Shown: piece by piece, positions 42,852-53,785 of the stretch
How positions within the stretch are numbered: the first letter of the stretch is position 1
Layout of the letters: each line of letters opens with the position of its first letter
Source of the DNA: Oscheius onirici
Lineage: Eukaryota; Nematoda; Chromadorea; Rhabditida; Rhabditidae
Direction of reading: 5' to 3'
NCBI GenBank assembly: GCA_932521025.1
Contig: OW051473.1
Span: forward strand, 10,788,001-10,852,000
DNA: 64,000 bases
Translations under genes and position numbers: made by a program
Notes under the pieces: model-generated
Database searches by the model: none
What the model was told of the DNA's origin: nothing
Seen by the model: the letters and a program-made list of their open reading frames with translations, nothing else

Positions 42852-43735
42852 TTATTCACAGCTGAAAACAGAGCCATTTGGGAGAATGGAAGCCGTTCCC
42901 GTATAGATAGCTTTTTCCTCGTGAAAACATCTGTGAAGATGGATGCCATTGTCTCCGCAGCGCAGCTCCTTATCTCCTGAACATGATCAAATAAAGTGGG
43001 GATGAGATTAAAAACTACCATTTCTCCAGACTGCATACTTTTTCACGTGGAATTGGGGATCATTGGGATTGTCGTAGAGGGTTCCGGTGAAGCAGCCTGG
43101 AATTTTAAAGGGATGGAGGAGAGAGACTCTACCTTTGGGTTCTGCTCGAGCTTTAAGCCCATTTTGTTGGATGTTGCAAAACTTCAAGAGCCCTTTACCA
43201 AAAACAAAGTGTCCGGTAGGAACTTGACGGTCAAGGTTATCCAGACAACCTAAAAACACCGTGTTTTGAACCCAGTATACGAACCTTTAAACTTTCTAGA
43301 AATGCAGCAAATTACCAGGTTTCCAACAATCAAATCTTCACCGTCTTGCAGCTCCTCACACTTGGCTGTATTCAATTGTGGCGGTTCTGGCTCCTCGCCC
43401 GAGCCCAAAATTTACATGTTAGAGGGATTTGGGGACAAACCTTCAACTTCTTCCTGGTTAACGACACAAGAAAATTCTACTCCATTTTCATAATATCGTT
43501 CGGTACCTACGTCTATTTGAGAGCCATGATCTGTTATGCATTTAACCACCTAAAAGAACTAACAAAAAAGAGGGGATCAACTCACCTTAGCTTCGCCATT
43601 AACGCATTCTACAAGGAAGTTTCCATTCCGGAGCCAGCGATCTCCTTCAGAGTACTTTGTCAAGGTGTCCTTGTCTTCACAGGCCGAAATTACTTTGAGG
43701 ATAATGATAAGCAGGGTCAACGTGGAGGACAGCAT
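42852..43735 (-). CDS. Secreted protein with FN1-type (MIG-18-like) cysteine domains
   Basis: Start at 43735 gives a signal peptide (MLSSTLTLLIIILKVISA). Then follow repeated modules of the nematode FN1-type kind: KYSEGDRWLRNGNFLVECVN with VVKCITDHGSQIDVGTERYY and ENGVEFSCVVN; CEELQDGEDLIVG with HFVFGKGLLKFCNIQQNGLK; and GCFTGTLYDNPNDPQFHVKK with YAVWRNG, CGDNGIHLHRCFHEEKAIY, TGTASILPNGSVFSCE, after which it stops. The spacing C-(x)-G-x-W/F-x-C and aCv-x-G-x-I-x-G is as in abnormal cell migration protein 18 and its relatives, extracellular-matrix proteins. Six exons, short introns. The stop overlaps an AATAAA. It is on the same strand as the two ACR genes and 0.4 kb upstream of the second, so an operon-like arrangement is possible but unproven. 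Confidence 0.75.
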
Positions 43736-44590
43736 GGCGGTGTAACAATTAGTCCAGCCGCAGCTGACCCAATGATGGAGGAGCAGGAAAGATGATTCAT
43801 AACTTCGAATCAGTAAAGAGTTGAAGGGTTTTCTTTTAAATTCCTTAAAACAGTAACTTGGACCGCCTACAACAGACTACCTTATGGAAATCGATCACAC
43901 TGTCTACCAGACGGGCAACGGGAACTGTTCCTTCGATAACTTTGAAAATGAGTTGAGTAGTATTGTCTAGTCTGGTTCAATTTATAGCAAAATAGATGTC
44001 TGTCAGATTCATTGTTGTTTACTATTAGAAAGTTCAACCACTAGGAGGAAGTACATACCAACTGATAAGTCTGAAGGCTATTACTATTGTGAATAGATTA
44101 TTTCTGGGTTGAAATTAACGGTCAATACGCCTAAGTATCAAACACTATGATGACTCTGTTCGACGGCATTAAATTCGTATTGAAAAGTTTGTCAAGGAAC
44201 CAAGTTAACACTTACGGATAGCTTTTTTTTCTATTTCTCTTCTACTATTTATTCGCATTGATTTCCGAATTCGCATGTAGCGAAATTCCTTATTAATCGC
44301 CGCGAAGTCTTCTCATCCACTGAATTCCGAATTCTGCGAACATGCTCACTTTCCAACGGGCTCGAGTTCCTTCTATGTTCGCACGTCTTAGATCCTCTTC
44401 GGCTATCTTCCAGTCTGCATTTTGGCAATCTTTTAAGCCCAGGCAATTTTCCGAGAATGTGCTATTCTCAATTTCGTCGTTGTTTTTGCCCCCTTGTCAA
44501 ACATTTGCTTATTGACCAAGGCAGCGTCCTGTTTTGACGCTTACAATGTCTTTAACATCGCAATTCCCTCTGCTTTTTATCAGCACAGCT
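43736..44590. other. Intergenic, divergent promoters
   Basis: Nothing recognised beyond AT-rich DNA; lies between the FN1-type gene (-) and the Srx-like gene (+). Confidence 0.5.
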
Positions 44591-46017
44591 ATGGACAACA
44601 CTTCAGTAAATCTTAGTGACATCTGCATTGGCGTGATCTTAACCATTGTGAGCATTAAAATTTCAGGGAATTATTTTTAGGTCGCGTCTCTTGGATTGGC
44701 TATCAACGGTTTTGCGATTATTATTGTAGGCTGGAATCCAGTTATTGCTACAAGTTTCGGTCAACTTTGTCTAACTCAATGTGTTGCCAACTTTCTCGTT
44801 TGCTCTCTTTTCGTTCTCTGGGTCGTTCCGATGACTCTGACGTAGTTTTGTTTAACAATTTCCAAGACCGTTTCAGGCAAAATCAAACTCTCTCAATCGG
44901 CATCTTTGGTAAACTGGCCGGCCATTTTTCTTCACTAATTTGGAGTATTTACATCTTTTCGCATTTGGCTGCTTCTCTTGACCGTTATCTTACATTTAGC
45001 ACTTCGTTTCAGGTTCGTATTCCAGCTATTTTACTATTTCTCAGTCCACCCAACTTCACAGCTCTGGAAAAGTTCGCTTGCTCCGTCTGTCTCCGTGTAT
45101 TCTGGGCTTTCTCAATGTGATTCCATACTTTTGGTGTAAGCAGCAAACATTTAATAGTGTAAACAGTTTAGACGACAGCTGTTATTTCGTCTTCTATCCA
45201 AGCTTGTGGAAATGGGGATATAATGAAGAGAAGCAGTGCGGCAAAGTCCTAAATTTCTTCGATATGGGACAGGATATTGTTGTGACGTTGATGATGGCAG
45301 CTCTTGATATTGGAACACTTTTTCATATAAAACGAAAACATGTGGTCAGTTTAAAGAATCTGTTAGAAAGCTTTGAAAACGATTGATATACTTTCTTGCC
45401 TAAACTTGGAGATTGCGAAAAAAAACTCTCGATTTTCAGCTAGCTGGTAATTTAACTATAAAATGATCAGTTTTCTGTTTTGGAACACAACATCACAAAA
45501 CTCGCAAATTAAAATTAAAGCCTGAACAAATAAATTACAGTTGCTTTACAAAGTCCCAAAGTTTACGAGGAGGCGGTAAAAAATGTGCCGATATTTTCTT
45601 CTTGCAGGACACTCGTAGACTGACTGTTTCCAGTGCCGGTAGTGCAAAAATTGACAAACGTTGCACAAAGATCGAAGTCCACTTTTTTGTACAGGTATGT
45701 GATATTTTCAGTGTTACACTATCCCTATACCAGATTTTGATTCAAGGCGTAATTCTGCTCTGGGACCACATAAGCTTTCATATTTTGAGCCGTGCAAGCG
45801 ACACCAAAGCTTTTTCATTTGTCTGTGTGACCTTTACAATGATCACAGAACATGTTGTTGACGGGTTGGTTTAAAAGTTTTCAAAAAGAAAAACTTTTTC
45901 AGTTTGGTTGTATGCCTTTTCCAAATGAAAGGATATTTGCATCAAAGAAGAAAAACAGCTGGAACAATTCGAACAACACAGAAAAGCCGCAGCCGTTCTG
46001 CAGTAACACATTTTTGA
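44591..46017 (+). CDS. Serpentine receptor, Srx-like
   Basis: Seven-span nematode receptor in about seven exons. The N-tail MDNTSVNLSDIC has two glycosylation sites. TM1 is VASLGLAINGFAIIIVGWNP, TM2 LCLTQCVANFLVCSLFVLWV. TM3 is SSLIWSIYIFSHLAASLDRY, with a true DRY motif. The second extracellular loop SCYFVFYPSLWKWGYNEEKQ then CGKVLNFFDMGQD matches the CxFxYxxxxWxWxxxxxxC pattern of Srx receptors. TM5 is IVVTLMMAALDIGTLFHIKR, TM6 VTLSLYQILIQGVILLWDHI and TM7 FVCVTFTMITEHVVDGLVVC. The cytoplasmic tail is basic (RSRSAVTHF end). Introns are 30-40 bp except one of about 0.25 kb before the loop-3 exon. A role in chemosensation is inferred from the family. The intron at about 44850 (about 35 bp) is needed to bypass a stop codon and restores the frame into TM3. 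Confidence 0.83.
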
Positions 46018-46479
46018 AAATACAGAGCCTGCCCCGCCATTAAAATCATAAAAACAGGTAGATTTGTAAGCCGTTAATAGATTTTCGCTTCGATCTGATG
46101 AGGAAAGAGGTACAAGGGCTATCAACTAAACTTCTAAAATCAACCTCAAAGCTTCATTTTGAACCTTTTTCGCCTCGTTATAGCGTCAAAAGAAGGTTGA
46201 AGAACGCTCTTTTTGTGCTCTTTCAGGGCTATCTACTCTCGGACCATGCCGTGCTAGCCGCTGGTAAAAAGGAGAGCATCAGTGATTTGAGAACGTAGAC
46301 CCTTGAATACAGCTGTCAGAGCTTCATTTCTGCCTTGCACGATGCTCTGCTTTGAAATGCACGGGAGGCGGACATGAACGGACCTACAGATCTTCTCCCT
46401 GTCCCTCTCCCCAAATTACTACTTGGCAACTGGTTGCAATTGCCGTCTTTTTTTGAATTCAAGAAACCTGGCCTTATCT

Positions 46480-46590
46480 TTACCCCTTCCCTGTACTTGG
46501 GTTTGTGGGGTCGGCGAGGAAATCAAATTTTCCGGCTTTTGTTTCCATTTCTCAGCTTTGTCTCACAAGGGAAGCTTGTCAGGTCAACTC
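46480..46590 (+). repeat. Diverged copy of the 47.4-kb foldback arm
   Basis: Reads CCCCTTCCCTGTACTTGGGT, TTGTGGGGTCGGCGAGGAAA, TTTCCATTTCTCAGCTTTGT and so on, matching the left arm at 47421-47530 in order with many substitutions. Confidence 0.65.
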
Positions 46591-46748
46591 GGAGTTTGAG
46601 GTCGAGTCAAGTGTCATTCGATAGCCCATGGCAAGTAGATTCCGGGGTATATATCCAAATATGCGGAATACCCTCCTAGACCGAGTTATGGACGATTTAA
46701 AAACGGTCGCACCAGTGCCGTGAAACATATCGCGCGGGATCCGAATCC

Positions 46749-46822
46749 GAAAACATGGTAGCGTGGTTCAGTGGTGTGTGGTCCGGACTCGAGCATTTGG
46801 TCATGGGTTCGATTCCATTTTC
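46749..46822 (+). other. tRNA-like pol III unit, probably a tRNA-derived repeat or pseudogene
   Basis: An A-box-like GTGGTTCAGTGG (about 46763) and a perfect B-box GGTTCGATTCC (46806-46816) lie at tRNA spacing and are followed directly by a T-run (TTTTCTTTTTTTT). A possible anticodon stem CCGGA/TTTGG is weak, and no seven-pair acceptor stem forms, so it is unlikely to be a working tRNA. Confidence 0.4.
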
Positions 46823-47420
46823 TTTTTTTTCGTTTTTGTTTTTCATCTTATGATTCTTCTTGTGTTTTTCTTCACTTTTTGGATGTAAACCATATCGAAG
46901 GTACTTTCCTGCTTCTAGGTGACTTTTGGAGAAAAAAAGTTTTTTGACCCTAATTCCGACTCGGTGACCACTTGATCATCAAAAATTTTCAAAATCAGAA
47001 AGCGATGTTCAATTGATTTAGGTATCTTCTGAATCACTCATGATGAAGTGAGAGAGACAAATTCGATAAGTTTGAGCTTCTTTTTAGTTGTTTACCCCTG
47101 CAAACAAACTTCATAAACCAAATTGTATACCCATCTAGAAGCTCAAACTTATCGAAACAAACTTATTTTGAATGAAATGAATAAACATTCGAACGGGCTG
47201 ATCAGTTTGGTAGATGGAAAAGTGTTCTTGCATTCTCTTGATTTGAAGAGTTGAACAATCTTTAAAGTTAGAAAGAAGAGGGAGTCTTTGGTAGGAGTAG
47301 GCTTCACTTTGATTCCAAATCTTTGATTAGTTCGAAAAATGTGAAAAGTACTCTTGCAACTTTCGAACAGCAGAGAGAGGGGCAGTGGTAGATCTACCGG
47401 GCAGGTTTCTTTACGCCCTT

Positions 47421-47787
47421 CCCCTTAAACGTGGAGTTTTGGGATCGGTGGGGGAAATCTAAATTTTTTGGCTCTCGTTGCATTTTCCAGTTTTGTCCCA
47501 GTGAGCAAAGTTGTAGCCCTGATCAAGTTCTACAACTTTGCAGAACGTGAAGCGTGAAAAGACTGTTATCACTGTGAAAAATGATTCTAAACCAAAACTT
47601 GTCAACCAAGGCAAAAGTCATTTTTCATAGTGATAACAGCATTTTACGCTTCACAATGTTCTGCAAAGTTGTAGAGCTTGATCAGGGCTACAACTTTGCT
47701 CACTGGAACAAAACTGGAAAATGCAAACGAGAGCTGGAAAATTTCGATTTCCCCGCGCCGACCCCGAAAACCCCAAGTTTAAGGGGA
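47421..47787. repeat. Foldback element with about 165-bp arms
   Basis: The left arm 47421-47584 is matched in inverse order by 47618-47787: CTGTTATCACTGTGAAAAAT against ATTTTTCATAGTGATAACAG near the centre, and AGCAAAGTTGTAGCCCTGAT against ATCAGGGCTACAACTTTGCT further out. Divergence of the arms is about 10-15 percent by eye. Confidence 0.85.
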
Positions 47788-47988
47788 GGACAATACCGCC
47801 CCGATCCACCGAGACAGTTACTAACTGGAAGATGAAGAAGATACGGGAAAGGTGTTTTTGGATCCCGAATGAAGAATTAACAACTACATCTACTGAACAA
47901 TCCCAGTGTTCTCAGTTTTACCAAATATATGTACAATAATGCTTTTTTCAATCGAATCTCCTAAAATCTCATAGAAGCGTAGGAGAAC

Positions 47989-48633
47989 TTATAACATACA
48001 GTCAGATTCGGTCAGATCTGAATCAGCATGCCTGAAAAGGAGAGCATTACAACCATCTAGGCCAGAATAGTCAAAAACATTGTCCACTCCAGTTGAATCC
48101 AGCAAAGGTATTGGCTCCGCTTCAATTTCCAGGACTCCTCTAGCCAACGGTCCTTCCTCGTTGATCATTGTAATCAGTCTTTTTGTTAAAATTGGAACTT
48201 CTCCTACTGAGGGAGGTTCTGGATCTTCAATCGACAAGTATGTGCAATTACGCCAAGTTTCTAGACAAAGAACATCAATAGCTGGCATGTTTTCTGAAAA
48301 TTGGATATGTCTGACTAAAATCTGTATACTTCTCGTTGTCGGCTTTTTGCAAGAAAAACAGTTGCAAAGTTGGTAAAGAAATATTGTTAGTAGAAGTACA
48401 GCGACAATTCCGAGGGCGATAGGAAACAACAAGCTTGGATTGTTGTTTAAGGATGACTTAAATGTTTTTTCAAGAAACAATTGCAGATTTACCGTAACCA
48501 GGATGCCAGTGATATTATTAAAAGAGGTGTTGACATCCGGACAGTACTGAATTGTGCATGCCGAGACATTATTTAAACTTACCTTTTTAACTACAAACTC
48601 TCCTGTTTTGGGCAGAATATAGACTTTTTCCAT
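47989..48633 (-). CDS. Single-span membrane protein, unknown
   Basis: The frame from 48633 begins MEKVYILPKTGEFVVKK. Three candidate introns of exactly 36 bp follow, each with GT...AG ends and none with a stop, so the frame is open whether or not they are removed. The spliced product reads YCPDVNTSFNNITGILVT (extracellular, two Asn-linked sites), a membrane segment SLLFPIALGIVAVLLLTIFL, a Cys-rich juxtamembrane CNCFSCKKPTTR, then an acidic cytoplasmic tail (SIEDPEPPSVGEVPILTK, VLEIEAEPIPLLDSTG, FRHADSDLTESDCML). A donor at 48730 and acceptor TTTCATTTCAAG just upstream suggest another 5' exon (reading PSPRDDIYK), so the N-terminus is probably incomplete. No family recognised; the topology is that of a type I receptor-like protein. 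Confidence 0.6.
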   Translation of the reverse strand: MEKVYILPKTGEFVVKKVSLNNVSACTIQYCPDVNTSFNNITGILVTVNLQLFLEKTFKSSLNNNPSLLFPIALGIVAVLLLTIFLYQLCNCFSCKKPTTRSIQILVRHIQFSENMPAIDVLCLETWRNCTYLSIEDPEPPSVGEVPILTKRLITMINEEGPLARGVLEIEAEPIPLLDSTGVDNVFDYSGLDGCNALLFRHADSDLTESDCML

Positions 48634-49118
48634 TGAAATGCTTGAAATGAAATGATCGTTTTCAGTTACCGGAAATCGAAAGTGATTTTTTCAGAATATG
48701 AACAAGAAAAGAAAAAATCTTACCTTTTATATATATCATCTCGTGGAGAAGGGAGGCCGCCAACGGCGTCCGGCGCAAATTAAAAATGACTGTATACTAA
48801 TAATCAGAATTCCATAACGTTTACATATCAATGATTTCCGGTTGAGAGGAGCATCTCAGGGAACATTGTGATTGTCTGTCCAGACTTTAACAACTGAACA
48901 AAAACGCTGTAAAAAGTACTCTGTAATGCTGAAGTTTTGTGTCAGTATTAGTGATTCATTTTTTGTACTACTTCGTTAATTACTTTAGTCTCTTTGTTGC
49001 TTGAAAATACAGTTCAAACAAATACCAACAAGTCACGTAATAGTGGTTGTTTCCGTTATCTTATCAGTGAAAGACTGTCCACTCTTCACCTACATTTAGC
49101 TATTTTCTTTTAATTTTC
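48634..49118. other. Probable 5' end of the membrane-protein gene; intergenic
   Basis: Holds the likely extra 5' exon (about 48731-48775, minus strand) and the presumed promoters of that gene and of the copper transporter. Nothing else seen. Confidence 0.4.
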
Positions 49119-49645
49119 ATGATGGACCATCAGATGCTCATGGATCACTCTAAAATGGACCACAACATGCGATCATGGTTTCATAGTTCCTTAGGAGACA
49201 ATGTGTTATTCAGTTTTTGGCGTGTTGACGGAATTGTACGTGGGTAGGCTGTCCTTTTTTGATTTCAGATATTTCTTTCCAGAACTTTTGATCTCAATGA
49301 TTTTGGTAGCCGCGCTGGCGTTTGTAGCAGAACTCACTAGATTCCAGTTGTGGTTAATGGAAAGAAGAAACTTGCAACGGAGTGTTAAAAGCTATTCAAC
49401 TTTTGGCATTGTTGCCAGGTAATTCGTTAATTTATTTAAACCCAATTTTTAGTTATCCCCCTAAACCAACGTGGACGTTTGGTCTGATGTACGCACTACA
49501 ATTGACCCTGGGTTATCTGACAATGTTAGTCTTCATGACCTATTCCGTCTGGCTGGCATTTGCTCTCTGTGCCGGAGGAACTGCTGGCTTCTGTTTCTTT
49601 GAGCATAAACGAAAAGCAATTAAACAAGGTTCCCGGGTAAAATAA
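49119..49645 (+). CDS. Ctr-type high-affinity copper transporter
   Basis: Three-span trimeric Cu(I) transporter. A Met/His-rich N-tail (MMDHQMLMDHSKMDHNMRSW) precedes the family FSFWRVDG segment. TM1 lies in YFFPELLISMILVAALAFVA, TM2 in LQLTLGYLTMLVFMTYSVWL with the essential MxxxM (MLVFM), and TM3 in FALCAGGTAGFCFF with the GxxxG packing motif (GGTAG). The tail is basic. Exons are 49119-49243, 49269-49431 or so, and a third from about 49453. The first intron must be only 25 bp (GTAGGC...TTTCAG) to keep the frame; see findings. The second is about 34 bp. The stop overlaps AATAAA. The Ctr assignment is firm; the exact splice at 49244-49268 is uncertain. Confidence 0.88.
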
Positions 49646-52600
49646 AGTTTTCGACTCGACCACACCCTTGACGAACTTGTCAAACAGTTGTGTCAGATTG
49701 TTAGTTTTGTGACTCTATTGTACAGAGGGGGAATGGGTAAATAATTGTCGACGCCTCCGAAAGAGTAGCTCAGCTGGTTTGTATGTAGATGGTTGTTGAA
49801 TTTAATGATAAGGGAACCATGTTTTTGGTTGAGAACTTGGAACTTTTGTCTTTTGTACGAGATAGAAGGGTTGTTTAGATAAACTGTTCTTGCGCGTATT
49901 GGTCCAACTTCTGGATCCTAGACTCGTTTCATCACAATTAGTACAGGACGACTGATCTGGAGAAGATAAAAGAGACGTTTGATCAGTCGTTCACTAAGAA
50001 TTTTTGGCTAAAAACTTTTGTGACCCTTTTGACTTTTTAGTTAGGCTCCGCTCTGAATAAATGTATCGTGCCCCAATACAAGCCATCAAAACCCTTGATC
50101 TTCTCTCTGGAAAAATATCACGAACAAATACCAGCTTGCCATTGAGTACCTACAGTAAACAGGAGAGAACAGTAAGCGGGTCCAGAACCGTTGTTGTGTT
50201 TAAGTGCGACACCCACTCGACTCCAGCTATCCAGCTCATCTCATAAAACCCGCAGATTTTGACTTTTGCTGTATGAGCTACCCTTCCATAGTTCGGGGGT
50301 AATTTCCCCTCGGGTCAGCAACTCTATTGTTTAGAGTCAGACCTGACCAAAATGCTATGCGTGGGTTTGGAGGGAGGCATCGCAAAGTAGAACCAGCCCC
50401 GGATTTCCCTTTTTTTAAGATCTGCTCTTTTTGGAAGATCACATTATTCAGACTTGTCTTCGCCCCTCTCGAGGGAATCTTCTTCCGATTATAAATCTTG
50501 ACACCTTTGGGAACGGGGCGATCTCTGCAAGCTAATTTAAACTTATGGTCCGTGCCTAATTCCATTATGAATTGGGGGTTATGTTTGTCCTTGACTTTTT
50601 GCTCCCAGTGCGCAAATATTAAACTAGAATTATCGCGAGAAAAGGCGACTCATTCTTATTCTCATGCCACAACAAATTTCTGCATTGCATAATTGTATAA
50701 CGTCTTGTTGTGTACAAGAGGGATCCATCCGGAATTTGCGCATAAGTACGGCTCTAGCAGCTGTATTCCGCCTGTAGTGGCTGAGCAGTGCAAATAGGTG
50801 ACAGGTCCTTCCGGTGCCGCCTATTGCACTGCCGCTTTTCCGCGTCGAGCACGATGAATGGGACGACCCCTCTCATCCTCGTTGCGTGAAAAAAAGTCAT
50901 TTTACCTCCCACTCTTAACAATTTGTCAGAGTTCATTTACTTGCCGCCTGTCACTCAACTACAACCACGTGGCCCATCTCGAAATTTGGTTAGACGGATC
51001 CGTCCGAAACAAATTACTAAGGATGAAAAACAGGCATTCAACTGGATGAGCACAGATTTCATAATTACTTTGATGATCCAGAGAACGAGATTTCCTGTTG
51101 TCGATGTCTACCAGAAAAAATGACTTAATTTTTAATGATCTAACACCTACAACCAAGTGTTCCTCTTTTCAATTAATCTGGGAACCCTATAAAAAATGGA
51201 AGCTACGCATTCCGCCATATCTGCATCACTTAATTTGAGACTCTAAGAATACCCCATTTGCCATTGACCGTGTTGCTTATTTTTCTGCCTAAAACTCTGC
51301 CGCGTCACGAACCGATCCTCTGTTTGGCTCCAAGATCGGCAAATATAGGTTCCTGAATCTTCTCTTCTGCCTCAACCATATAGGGGTCACATTTTTCCAT
51401 TTTTCAGGAAATGTCCTCCACCTGGATGACGAGGGAGAAGGTGCTGCACGAGAAAGTCTTTGACACACTGTCACGTCCATTTTCGCGCGCCACTGACGAG
51501 TAAGTTTGAGAGTGTAAAAGGACAGGATATTACGTTGGAGCAGCTGCAAATAAGGAAATCTCATATCAGTCTGAGCTAGAAGATGGGCTAAGATTAGCAT
51601 CGTGTCCTGGTTCAGCCCGAGCTTTTTGTACTCGTTAAGTATACTTTTACACCAAAGAGGACGCCTTTTAGGAAGTTTTTTTAATGGTCTAGATAACCCT
51701 GACCAGATCCTGCGTGTTTAAATAATTTTTTCACAACTTCTGAAATGGTTAGTCAGTATTTGCTTAGTTATGATTTATTTGTTTGCCATGCCTAAATGGT
51801 AATTTCACGTATCCAACAAGGAAAAATAGATTTTTCCACCTGTAAACTAATTATTTGTACACACTCCTACTTGGCTCACCTCCAAGCTTTATACTAGGCC
51901 CGAAATTGCCATTACCGTAATCTAAATATCTGCAAATTTTGAAGCTAAGCTTGAGAATCCTCGACAATCATAGAACGGTGGTTTTCCCATGGTCTATAGA
52001 AATAGCCATCCAGTTCCAAAAAGAGCATCCGAAAAGGTTGAATCTCACGCTACGGTAGCCGATCGGCTTTGAGAGCCAAACACTTGGAACCCATTTTGAC
52101 CATCAGTGTTTTGCTGTTGGTTGCTCTTGAACCCGGCACTTATATTCACTTCCTCACTCTTTCGGTAAATACTTGTTACCTCCTCCCCTCAGTTTGTTTA
52201 CCACAAAATGAGCGGCTACCTTTTGTCAGAGGTACAATAGAGAGAATCCCTTGAAGAGTCGGCGGAAAACACACCTTCTTTTATCCGGACCGCTTTCTCT
52301 CTGACGTAGTCTGAGGCCACTTTAAAAACTTTGTGACAGTCATTAAAAGTAGGCTACCAGCTGGATGTAATTCAATTCTTACTAGTAGAGCCCTCTTTAA
52401 ACGGGACACGGATCTTTGGCCCTCGTGGTGTTGAAACAATAGCATACAAGGATACGGAGACGAAATGACGCAGCTGTGAGAGAAGTGGCCTAAATTAAGG
52501 CACTTGCTTTCCAAATTTTTACGTCAATTGAGCTTGTGAAATGAAGCCTGCAAAACATTTCCGTTGTCTTTATAAGAAACACATGTATCATGCCCTTTTT

Positions 52601-53785
52601 AGGCATGAATATCCCTACCCATGCATTACTTTTCCCGTGTCGGAAATTACCTTTTTGCCTCTCTCACGTAAGCTTCATGACATCTTCTTTTGCGCTGACT
52701 ACATGACATCCTGAGAAATGTTTCCATGATCTTTTGATAGAAGCGTGTCGAGACACTATTCCCGAGTTCAGTTCCACGGTGCGTCCTTTGCAGAAGGGGC
52801 GGCGCCGTAACATCCTCGGTGAAGCCTCAGTTCTCTAGCTGTACCCTCCCTTAGAGAGTAACACCTGACCAACTACCGTATTCCTGTTTTGACACAATTG
52901 TTCAGCTACAAAAGGGACCGTTTTCGCTTAGTCTCGTATTTTTCAGAAAAATTTCTTATCATTCCTCAGAATCTCAGTATATTTAGATCTTGAGCGAATG
53001 ACTTCTGCAATTACTGAGATAAGAGCTATTCCCACGCTCCGTTGAAATATCAAGAAGCACTGAGGTCTTTCATTATAGAAGCTAGTCTTTAACCCATGCA
53101 ACTTTTGATCCTGAAAGCTTGTAGCAGCTCGAGTGGAAAAACTTGATCTTTTTTGGTCCTGGACCCGTCTGGTCCTTTCACCTGATTTCGATCCGGGGCC
53201 CACATTCAAATTCGACGTGTGTTTGCGGATGCGGCACCCTCTCGTAATTTGCATTTCCCCTTACACTTACGTGGAAGCGGCCAAAAATTCTTCCAAGAGT
53301 GCTACATTTCCAGGGAGAGCGTGTTATGGCCCGGCTTTCCTGGAGCAAAGAATCATGTCTCTTAGTTGCTCTCTCGGCCCAGGTGACCCTCGGGCGAAGA
53401 GGCGTTCCCATCACAGCTGATTCCGTCCACCCTCACAGCGCTCCTGTTGCCTTCAAGACCCTCGTGTTTTCTCTCGGTATCGTATTTCGGTGTCGGCTTA
53501 GTGTTTGGTTCCCAATTAGTTGAAAGTTCCAGTAGTCATTGCACTAAGTCGAACACAGATTCCAATCCTCCCACGAACAAGAAGTTGAGCCGCTCTCTCG
53601 GCGTTCAAGTAGTTTGTTTTCTGCCGAGAGAATAAGTGTCGCAAAGTTATATTTGCACACTAGGCGTCAAGAGAGAAAGAGGCTGCTCTGCCAGATAAGA
53701 GAGTTTAGCTCTGCAACCGATACCTCTCCCCTCTACCGTTTTCTTTTTTTCTAGATCTCATTCTCTCTCTTTCAGTTCCGGCACC
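49646..53785. other. Long intergenic region, no gene supported
   Basis: About 4.1 kb. Several open frames of 60-103 codons on both strands show no domain, signal peptide or splice chain I can support. No 39-bp repeat copies noticed here, unlike most other gaps. The pyrimidine-rich end (53740-53775, TTTCTTTTTTTCTAG...CTCTCTTTCAG) is the probable acceptor for the next gene. Confidence 0.5.

Larger units (their letters stand above)
46018..47988. other. Repeat-rich intergenic region
   Basis: No gene supported. Contains the tRNA-like unit at 46749-46822, a dispersed-repeat copy at about 46480-46590, a 20-bp inverted pair (47063-47083 with 47137-47156, TTCGATAAGTTTGAGCTTCT) and the foldback at 47421-47787. 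Confidence 0.6.

Noticed and set aside
43346..43795. 149-codon plus-strand frame
   Set aside because: Shadow of the minus-strand FN1-type gene, which has a signal peptide and phased exons.
50278..53635. Several 60-103 codon frames on both strands
   Set aside because: None has a family motif, signal peptide or plausible splice chain.
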